Of a stretch of DNA of 31,466 nucleotides, positions 25,651 through 31,466 are shown one piece after another. The position numbers and the translations under genes are program-made. This DNA is from Dehalococcoidia bacterium UBA1332 (GTDB lineage Bacteria; Chloroflexota; Dehalococcoidia; Lucifugimonadales; Lucifugimonadaceae), in NCBI GenBank assembly GCA_002306745.1, contig DBSW01000105.1:1-31466 (forward strand). Reading direction: 5' to 3'. Below the pieces are notes generated by a model. That model was not told the DNA's origin. It was given only the letters and a program-made list of their open reading frames with translations, and did no database searches. The number at the start of each line of letters is the position of its first letter. Positions within the stretch are counted from its first letter, which is position 1.

Positions 25651-26790
25651 CTACGGGCGAAGAATTTGGTTAAGACGATCAGCGATAACTATCTCCTCGC
25701 CATCCTGAACGTTAACCATAACTATGTTGATCTCTTCCTTCGATCCCATGACACCTACGTAAATACCAGGGTCACCGTTTTCCAATCGTTGTTTTATCTC
25801 CGAAATAGACGGTCCAGAATAACTATCATCAAAATACAGAACTGGCTGTGGACCTTGGCGTTCTGAAGGGTCGTCTTCGATCTCAACTCTCACACCGTTA
25901 ATCCCTGTAAGTTGTTTTGCAATGAAATCTGCTTTCGACTGCCAACCTTGCCATTCAGTTGCTTCATCAGAATCCGTAAAAATTTGAAGAGCCGTTACTA
26001 AACCAATTATATTTTCTTTCGATACTTTCATTGGCCGACCAATAGCAGCTACCGATGAATCTAGATTCAATGAATTCATAACCACGGCTTCCATCAGCTC
26101 TGCTTTACCAGCTAAAAGACCTGTTGATTGTGGACCACCAATTCCCTTGCCACCGCTGAATGCGACCAGATCTGCACCCATCTCGTGAAATTTTGTGAGA
26201 TTCGCTCTGGGAGGAACTTCTGCAGCTGCATCAACAATCACCGGAACTCCATGATTATGAGCAATCTTAATTGTCTCTGCTAATCCGATACCTGCAGGGA
26301 GGAACGGTGCGATGACAAACGCCACACAGGCGGTGTTATCGCCTATAGCGTTTTCAAGATCATTCGGAGTTACATGATCATGACCCCCAAACTCTACCAG
26401 CCGACCTCCTGACGTTATAAATGCCTTGTCATAACGATTACGATGACCTCGGTATAGTAATATCTCGTTTTTCATACCTGTTGTATCTGGAAGCTGTTCA
26501 GCATTAAGTTCACTCGTCCCAGTCATACATGCAGCGACCATCAATACCTGTGCCGCAGAGCAACCGCCGGTAACTAATCCACGTTCGGCGCCACATGCTC
26601 GCGCCACTACTTCTCCAGCAGCTAGATTTAGTTTTTTTATGTCGATAAAAACACCAGCGGCATCATCCATAGCTTGGAGTACTTCTGGGCGCATAATCGA
26701 CCCGCCAAGAGCTGTAACCCAGCTCTGAGCATTAATAATTGGTTTAACGCCAAGTTTTTTATAAACCTCTGGCCAATGGTTTGCTGTCAT
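25651..26790 (-). CDS. SelA-like PLP-dependent enzyme (aminotransferase-fold)
   Basis: The protein belongs to the COG1921 group, which contains SelA (seryl-tRNA selenium transferase) and ammonia-lyase or aldolase-like relatives such as DgaE. The PLP lysine is Lys215 in DLVAFSGGKGIGGPQ. The Asp binding the PLP ring nitrogen is in VPVIVDAAAEVP (Asp187). A glycine-rich segment VTGGCSAAQVL holds the phosphate. True SelA has an N-terminal domain with an LPSVD-type motif; this protein starts directly at KLGVKPIINA, so a selenocysteine role is unlikely. The start is ATG 26790; an earlier ATG at 26868 would add 26 unrelated residues. At 379 residues it fits the lyase subgroup. Reaction and substrate are unknown; sugar-acid or amino-acid ammonia elimination is likely. 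Confidence 0.84.
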   Translation of the reverse strand: MTANHWPEVYKKLGVKPIINAQSWVTALGGSIMRPEVLQAMDDAAGVFIDIKKLNLAAGEVVARACGAERGLVTGGCSAAQVLMVAACMTGTSELNAEQLPDTTGMKNEILLYRGHRNRYDKAFITSGGRLVEFGGHDHVTPNDLENAIGDNTACVAFVIAPFLPAGIGLAETIKIAHNHGVPVIVDAAAEVPPRANLTKFHEMGADLVAFSGGKGIGGPQSTGLLAGKAELMEAVVMNSLNLDSSVAAIGRPMKVSKENIIGLVTALQIFTDSDEATEWQGWQSKADFIAKQLTGINGVRVEIEDDPSERQGPQPVLYFDDSYSGPSISEIKQRLENGDPGIYVGVMGSKEEINIVMVNVQDGEEIVIADRLNQILRP

Positions 26791-26897
26791 ACAAATACCC
26801 CAAGCCCTAAAACTAATATTAGAATTAGCATCATATAGTGAGTAGTGAAGCGAGATTCTACATGCCAATGGTGCTAAACGAAAGATTTTAGGATCAG

Positions 26898-28064
26898 TTA
26901 GGTACCAAGAATATCTACAGCCCGTTCACGTAATTGACCACAGCCAGCGTTGATATCTATTCCTTTTTCCATTCGAATAGTTGACGGAATGCCATACTGC
27001 TTCAGCCCACCCTGAAACTCTTTAGCAGATTGTAGGTCAGTACGTTCAAATGGTCCTTGCTTAGTAGGATTAACTGGAATGAGGTTCACATGACAGTGCA
27101 AGCCATTAAGCAAACGTCCAAGTTTTCGAGCTTGATCTATAGAATCATTCTGTTCTTTTAGCAGGACATATTCAAAGAAAATTCGTCGGTTTGTTAAATC
27201 GGCGTACTTATGACAAGCACGAATCAATTCTTCGACTGGATATCTCCTGTTCACCGGCATAGTCTGTGATCGAGTAACGTTATCCGGAGCGTGAAGCGAT
27301 ATGGCTAGGTTAATCTGTAACGCTTCTTCAGCAAGTTTTAGTATCTGTGGGACCAAGCCTACAGTAGATAGTGTTATGTGGCGTGCACCGATATTTAATC
27401 CCTGTGCATCATTGAGTACTTTGATTGATGCCATCACATTATCGTAGTTAGCCAGTGGCTCGCCCATACCCATGAAAACTACATTGGTCACACCTTGTAG
27501 TTCTCCTTTGGTGCGCTTACCTTCAACAACCTGAACTTGATCCTCTTTATAAGCGATTCGATCCAACTCTATAACCTGTGCAACGATTTCACCAACTGTA
27601 AGATTACGTCGAAATCCCTGTTGACCTGTCGCGCAAAATGTACATCCAAGTGCACATCCTGCCTGAGTCGAAATACAAGCAGTCTTACGATTCCTTCGGT
27701 GACCATCCGTTTCGTATCGCATCAAAACAGATTCAATAAGTTCCCCATCATTAAGACGATAAAGTGCCTTACTCGTCGAACTGTCTGATGAAGTTAAAAA
27801 CATCGACTTGCTCAGAGGAGAAATAGAATAAGTTTCATTTAGTCTCTGACGGAACGACTTGCTCAGAGTTGAAATATCATCAAAACTGAGGACTCTTTCA
27901 CGATACAGCGATCGCCAAAGTTGCGTGGAGCGAAATGTTTTCTCGCCCATATCAATTACAGCCAACGCGAGTTTTTCACGAGAAAGCTCGAGAATTGATG
28001 GAAGCAAAATAGGATTTTCAGAAACTTCTGTACTCTTAGGATCTGAATAAGAAAAAGTAGTCAT
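26898..28064 (-). CDS. rlmN: Dual-specificity RNA methyltransferase RlmN
   Basis: RlmN is a radical SAM enzyme that methylates C2 of A2503 in 23S rRNA and A37 in some tRNAs. The cluster motif is Cys137-x3-Cys141-x2-Cys144 (CALGCTFCATG). The two mechanistic cysteines correspond to Cys130 (KTACISTQAGC) and Cys375 (INAGCGQLRER). FMGMGEPLANYDNV and the LSTVGLVP stretch are also typical, as is GIPSTIRMEKGIDI near the end. The start chosen is ATG 28064; upstream ATGs (28118, 28127) would add 18-21 residues without recognised homology. No Shine-Dalgarno sequence is obvious for any of them. It is divergent from the glycosidase gene. Confidence 0.93.
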   Translation of the reverse strand: MTTFSYSDPKSTEVSENPILLPSILELSREKLALAVIDMGEKTFRSTQLWRSLYRERVLSFDDISTLSKSFRQRLNETYSISPLSKSMFLTSSDSSTSKALYRLNDGELIESVLMRYETDGHRRNRKTACISTQAGCALGCTFCATGQQGFRRNLTVGEIVAQVIELDRIAYKEDQVQVVEGKRTKGELQGVTNVVFMGMGEPLANYDNVMASIKVLNDAQGLNIGARHITLSTVGLVPQILKLAEEALQINLAISLHAPDNVTRSQTMPVNRRYPVEELIRACHKYADLTNRRIFFEYVLLKEQNDSIDQARKLGRLLNGLHCHVNLIPVNPTKQGPFERTDLQSAKEFQGGLKQYGIPSTIRMEKGIDINAGCGQLRERAVDILGT

Positions 28065-28160
28065 CAAAAAGAATTTAATAAAGGGGACTGCATTAAGTTT
28101 AGCAATCCATTCATACATTGTGCACATGACAATGCTTTATCAGATACATACACTCGAAAA

Positions 28161-29444
28161 GTGACAATTAATTCATCACAAATAGTAAAACCTGATCCTT
28201 CTGGAACGCTTGAACAGAAAGCACTGGCAAGACTCATTGGCAATCGCCGGACAGGCTACGACCCGTTCTACAAGACTACTTACGAGTATTCAATACCATC
28301 AGAAGGTCGTTATCAATGGCAGTGGTTTTGGGATTCATGCTTCCATATCATAGCCCTCGCTCGACTTGATCATAACATGGCCATATCTGAGCTTGAATCT
28401 CTACTGATTCCACAGCGTGATGACGGTTTCATAGGTCATATCGCCTACTGGGGTAGGCGTGGTGCTGTAATGAGTGCTATATATGGGCAAAGCCGCATAG
28501 GCGAATGGCGGAGACGCCACTCTGGAATGATACAGCCTCCGGTACTTGCGCATGCACTTGAAGAACTATGGATTCAAACTAAAGATTCTGCAGTCCTAAA
28601 CAGGTTTTTACCTAAAGTAAGAGCGTTCTACAATTGGTTGGACCGAGAACGCAACCACGCCAGTACAGGGCTTATAGGAATACTTTCACCATACGAAGCA
28701 GGAACAGATAACAACCCATCCTTTGATCGAGCACTTGGTGTATCGAACCCTAACAGATCAGAAATCTTATGGGCTAACCGCAAGCTCGATTGGTACAACA
28801 TGTTTCGAACAAGTAACTTCAACTACCAAACCGCAATAATGCGCGATAGATTCGTGGTTATAGATCCGTTCATGAACTCAGTCTACGCGGACGGATGGTC
28901 ATCTCTGCATAGAATGCATGAAGCTATCGGTGAACTAGAATGCGCCTACACGGCGGCACGTCAAGCAGAAAAAACCACTGCCGCCATCAACGAATATTGC
29001 TGGGATGACCAAGTTAATCATTTCATATATCTTCACGGTGCCAATCAAACACCTGACAAAACCCTTTCAGTAGGAGCTATCTTTCCTCTAATTCTTAGAG
29101 GCACTCCAAAAGACAGAATTGCTCGCATGATGGAACAATACGTCACGAATCCCGATCACTTCTGGCGACCGTTTCCTATTCCTAGTGTGGCAGCATCCGA
29201 AAAGTCATATGATTCTGAAAGTGAAAAAATGATATGGCGGGGCCCCATATGTATGAACCTGAACTGGCTTCTATCACGTGGATTAAAGTCCCATGGATAC
29301 TTATCAGAAGCAAAAATTATTGCAGAACGCTCGAAAGAAGTAGCATTCAATGACTTTCGTGAATTTTACTCACCTGAGACCGGACGCGGCATGCGTGGAA
29401 CTCTGTTTGGTTGGGCGACTGCAGCTGTAGCCATCGACACATAA
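28161..29444 (+). CDS. GH63-type glycosidase, glucosylglycerate/mannosylglycerate hydrolase-like
   Basis: This (alpha/alpha)6-barrel glycosidase, 427 residues, resembles clan GH-G enzymes that hydrolyse the compatible solutes glucosylglycerate and mannosylglycerate (mycobacterial GgH is about 446 residues). Family marks are FWDSCFH at 56-62, SPYEAGTDNNPSFD at 176-189 with the likely acid Asp183, YADGWSSLHRM near 252, and RGPICMNLNWLLSRG near 353. At the end, EFYSPETGRGMRGTLFGW holds a likely base Glu406. No signal peptide is seen, so it is cytosolic and would recycle stored osmolyte or a related glucoside. GTG 28161 is the first start in frame. It stands divergent from rlmN with a 33-96 base gap, and 143 nt upstream of pstB. 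A trehalase or other alpha-glucosidase cannot be excluded. Confidence 0.78.
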   Translation: MTINSSQIVKPDPSGTLEQKALARLIGNRRTGYDPFYKTTYEYSIPSEGRYQWQWFWDSCFHIIALARLDHNMAISELESLLIPQRDDGFIGHIAYWGRRGAVMSAIYGQSRIGEWRRRHSGMIQPPVLAHALEELWIQTKDSAVLNRFLPKVRAFYNWLDRERNHASTGLIGILSPYEAGTDNNPSFDRALGVSNPNRSEILWANRKLDWYNMFRTSNFNYQTAIMRDRFVVIDPFMNSVYADGWSSLHRMHEAIGELECAYTAARQAEKTTAAINEYCWDDQVNHFIYLHGANQTPDKTLSVGAIFPLILRGTPKDRIARMMEQYVTNPDHFWRPFPIPSVAASEKSYDSESEKMIWRGPICMNLNWLLSRGLKSHGYLSEAKIIAERSKEVAFNDFREFYSPETGRGMRGTLFGWATAAVAIDT

Positions 29445-29587
29445 AGTGAATCTCTATCACAATACACATTGAACCTAGTAGCCATTGACACCATCAAACT
29501 CTCTGTTCTTTCATTCTGTTAACTTTTCACAACTATTATTTTTTGTAAATTAAATAGCCAACACTTCGTGAACGCCCGGAGCGACTA

Positions 29588-30421
29588 ATGAAGAATAATG
29601 AAACCGATCTCCTATCCCAAGTAGGGTCGGCTGAAAATATTTTGAGATTCGAAGATATTGAACCGATTCTAGAATCAAAGAATCTGTCAGTCGCTTATGG
29701 TAGTCAAATAGCTATAGAAGATGTATCGATTCAGGTTCCAAAGAACAGCGTTGTCTCATTAATTGGGCCTTCAGGCTGCGGTAAAAGTACACTCCTGCGC
29801 TGTTTCAATCGAATGAATGACCTGATTCCCAGCGCTTCAGTAAATGGAACGGTCAACTTTTCCGGTCAAAACATTTATGAAGATCATGTGGATCCAACCG
29901 AAATTAGATTCAGAATAGGCATGGTTTTTCAGAGGCCAAATCCATTCCCGAAAAGCATCTACGAAAATGTTGCTTTCGGACCTCGTATTAATGGAATGAC
30001 GGAAGATCTAGATGAGGTTGTCGAAATCTCTCTTCGTAGAGCGGCTGTATGGGACGAGGTGAAAGACCGACTTAATGACAGTGGACTCAGCATATCTGGC
30101 GGACAACAGCAACGAATATGTATCGCCCGCGCACTAGCAGTAAACCCTGAAATAGTATTAATGGACGAACCAGCCTCAGCTCTAGACCCAATTTCCACTC
30201 AAGCGATTGAAGACCTCATCCAAGAACTTGCTAATGAAGTAACAATAATTATCGTTACTCACAACATGCAACAAGCGACTAGAATCTCTGATTACGCAGC
30301 AGTAATGATGGCAGGTGAAGAAAGAGTAGGACGCATGATTGAATATGGGACCAACGAACAAGTTTTCGGTAATCCCAAAGATGATAGAACAGAGGCATAC
30401 GTAACCGGTCGCATAGGCTAA
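29588..30421 (+). CDS. pstB: Phosphate ABC transporter ATP-binding protein
   Basis: PstB powers high-affinity phosphate uptake as the ATPase of PstSCAB. Walker A is GPSGCGKST at 60-68. The Q-loop region is MVFQRPNPFPKSIYENVAFG at 112-131, including the PstB-specific NPFPKSI. The signature LSISGGQQQR is at 167-176, Walker B ends in MDEP at 192-195, and the switch His is in IVTHNM. About 25 extra N-terminal residues precede the ABC core. ATG 29588 follows CCGGAGC, a usable ribosome site. pstS, pstC and pstA are not upstream; the preceding gene is a glycosidase. phoU follows after 42 nt. Confidence 0.93.
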   Translation: MKNNETDLLSQVGSAENILRFEDIEPILESKNLSVAYGSQIAIEDVSIQVPKNSVVSLIGPSGCGKSTLLRCFNRMNDLIPSASVNGTVNFSGQNIYEDHVDPTEIRFRIGMVFQRPNPFPKSIYENVAFGPRINGMTEDLDEVVEISLRRAAVWDEVKDRLNDSGLSISGGQQQRICIARALAVNPEIVLMDEPASALDPISTQAIEDLIQELANEVTIIIVTHNMQQATRISDYAAVMMAGEERVGRMIEYGTNEQVFGNPKDDRTEAYVTGRIG

Positions 30422-30463
30422 GTAAACTCCTCTTATAATGTTCATAGGAAGAATCAAGCGATA

Positions 30464-31180
30464 ATGAACGAGCAAAACAGTATCATTTCAACCGCCCGCC
30501 AAGATTTCGACCGTGAGCTTGGTCGACTCGAAGCTGAACTCATTCTCATGAGTGGGCTTGTAGAAAAGTCCATCTTCGACGCGCTTCAGGCACTCAAGAA
30601 TCGCGATATCAACCGTTCTCACCGAGTAATAGATCAAGATGACCACATCGACGAAACAGAACTCGAAATCGAACGCTATTGCATAGAATTGATTCGTCGG
30701 CAAACACCTATGGCTGGAGATTTACGTCGTATCGTTGCCACCTTACAAATAGCCGGCGAGCTCGAAAGAATAGGAGATTACGCTGAAGGGATTGCCAAAA
30801 TCAGTGTAATGATGGGAAATGAACCACCCTTAAAGGAATTGATCGACATACCTCGTATGGGGGATATGGCTGTAAGTATGCTCAAAAAATCTCTAGAAGC
30901 TTTTATGAGCCGAGATGCCGATGTTGTTAGGCAGATGAGCATAGATCTAGAAAGTGAGGATGACGCCGTTGATGAACTATACAGTACTGTACGATCTGAT
31001 CTGATGGAGTTAGTTAAAAGTGGGCCCGAAAACGCTGAACGAGCAACTTACTTGATGTGGGCTGCTCACAATGTAGAAAGAGTTGCTGACCGTGCAATGA
31101 ACATTGTTGAACGAGCCCGGTATCAAGCGACTGGCGAAATGATAAGCGGCAAGACTCAGATCGAAACTGAGAACAGTTAA
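30464..31180 (+). CDS. phoU: Phosphate-specific transport regulator PhoU
   Basis: PhoU binds metals and connects the Pst transporter to a PhoR-type sensor kinase, keeping the Pho response off when phosphate is plentiful. The protein is two tandem three-helix bundles. Metal-site E/DxxxD-like motifs appear at IDETELEIERYCIELIRRQ (about 62-80), GELERIGDYAEGI (about 97-109) and HNVERVADRAMNIVER (about 204-219). QTPMAGDLRRIVA is also typical. At 238 residues it is slightly longer than usual because of a polar tail. It lies 42 nt after pstB; no PhoR/PhoB pair is in the window. Confidence 0.94.
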   Translation: MNEQNSIISTARQDFDRELGRLEAELILMSGLVEKSIFDALQALKNRDINRSHRVIDQDDHIDETELEIERYCIELIRRQTPMAGDLRRIVATLQIAGELERIGDYAEGIAKISVMMGNEPPLKELIDIPRMGDMAVSMLKKSLEAFMSRDADVVRQMSIDLESEDDAVDELYSTVRSDLMELVKSGPENAERATYLMWAAHNVERVADRAMNIVERARYQATGEMISGKTQIETENS

Positions 31181-31208
31181 TTTTATTCGCACATACCAAT
31201 CATCACCG

Positions 31209-31255
31209 GAAGCCTTCTAATATTTAGATCACGAGTTCGAATCCCACCGGGATTG
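31209..31255 (+). pseudogene. tRNA-Arg(UCU)-like 3' remnant
   Basis: CTTCTAA (31214-31220) equals a tRNA-Arg(UCU) anticodon loop. Exactly 15 bases later comes TTCGAAT (31236-31242), a perfect T-loop, and then CCCAC CGGGATT G as T-stem, acceptor strand and discriminator. Spacing therefore fits stem 5, variable loop 5, T-stem 5. But the stems do not pair (ACGAG against CCCAC has two pairs), no matching 5' acceptor strand is found upstream, and there is no CCA. It is a decayed or truncated tRNA, an integration scar, or chance. Confidence 0.33.
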
Positions 31256-31273
31256 ACATTTTGAAACTGAACT

Positions 31274-31301
31274 TAGCCCTACTCTGGGGCGGGGCTATTT
31301 T
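31274..31301 (+). terminator. Rho-independent terminator-like hairpin
   Basis: TAGCCCT (31274-31280) pairs with GGGGCTA (31291-31297), seven pairs with one G-T wobble and a 10-base loop. It is followed directly by TTTTAT on the plus strand. It would end transcription from phoU, or from the former tRNA-like locus. It has no T-run in the opposite direction. Confidence 0.6.
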
Positions 31302-31321
31302 ATACAGATATGCTATTTCGT

Positions 31322-31411
31322 CTACCAGTCGGTCTCTATGCAAGCCAATCGTTCTTGACTGCTGATTAACGTGGCACGGTTATCGTCGTCATCGGTTATC
31401 CAATCGGGCAT
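31322..31411 (-). other. Short acidic ORF (29 residues), doubtful
   Basis: An ATG at 31411 opens 29 codons ending at TAG, reading MPDWITDDDDNRATLIS and on to IETDW. There is a GTG two codons earlier. No ribosome site or family is recognised. It could be a decayed gene end or a chance ORF; the rest of the non-coding tail (31302-31466) holds nothing else I can identify. Confidence 0.2.
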
Positions 31412-31466
31412 CGCCACTTTTATAATAAGATTCGATCTAATTGGTTAATTCAAACCAAAATCATAT

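Noticed and set aside
25651..26790. True SelA and a selenocysteine system
   Set aside because: The N-terminal SelA domain is missing and no selB, selD or tRNA-Sec is seen.
1..31466. CRISPR arrays, insertion sequences or prophage genes
   Set aside because: No regularly spaced repeats, transposase, integrase or phage structural genes were found in any frame.

Overview
The window is a gene-dense, moderately AT-rich bacterial chromosome segment with no rRNA operon, insertion sequence or CRISPR array. Gene content suggests a free-living bacterium of Chloroflexota type, possibly a marine SAR202/Dehalococcoidia-like lineage. The clues are a short YidC whose N-terminus resembles the Actinobacteria/Chloroflexota type, a prenyl-phosphate phosphoribosyltransferase of the DPPR-synthase kind, large FAD/Fe-S and heterodisulfide-reductase-like fusion enzymes, and frequent TTG and GTG starts. 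This placement is inference; no 16S gene is present.

Layout. (1) 1-2 kb, + strand: the 3' end of a CorC/HlyC-type CBS protein, then tilS. (2) 2-8.2 kb, - strand: a purine block transcribed purF, purM, purH, followed by a family 2 glycosyltransferase and a nicotinate phosphoribosyltransferase-like gene. A good promoter lies before purF. (3) 8.3-12.3 kb: tlyA (-), then divergently a UbiA-family DPPR synthase and an EtfD/HdrD-like membrane Fe-S oxidoreductase (+). (4) 12.4-14 kb, +: a beta-class DNA methyltransferase overlapping by 4 nt a small PD-(D/E)XK-like protein, a probable restriction-modification pair, followed by a very AT-rich gap. (5) 14.1-15.4 kb: a membrane-anchored thioredoxin (+) tail to tail with a PfkB-type kinase (-). 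(6) 15.5-19.5 kb, -: the conserved rpmH-rnpA-yidD-yidC-jag membrane-insertion/RNA cluster, with a PQQ-type beta-propeller lipoprotein inserted before yidC. yidC and jag overlap by 107 nt in different frames. (7) 19.6-25.6 kb, +: a GreA with an extra N-terminal domain like the core-binding domain of tyrosine recombinases, a TerC protein, a 970-residue FAD/Fe-S dehydrogenase of YdiJ type, and a transaldolase-like protein. (8) 25.6-28.1 kb, -: a SelA-like PLP enzyme and RlmN. (9) 28.2-31.2 kb, +: a GH63-type glucosylglycerate/mannosylglycerate hydrolase-like enzyme, pstB and phoU. The last 290 bases are non-coding and hold a degraded tRNA-Arg-like 3' portion and a terminator-like hairpin.

Most of the window is housekeeping: purine synthesis, tRNA and rRNA modification, membrane protein insertion, and entry of electrons into the quinone pool. 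The parts least explained by textbook arrangements are the GreA fusion, the yidC/jag overprinted arginine-rich tail, the methyltransferase plus nuclease pair, the propeller lipoprotein in the YidC operon, pstB-phoU without a transporter, and the tRNA-like remnant at the right edge.
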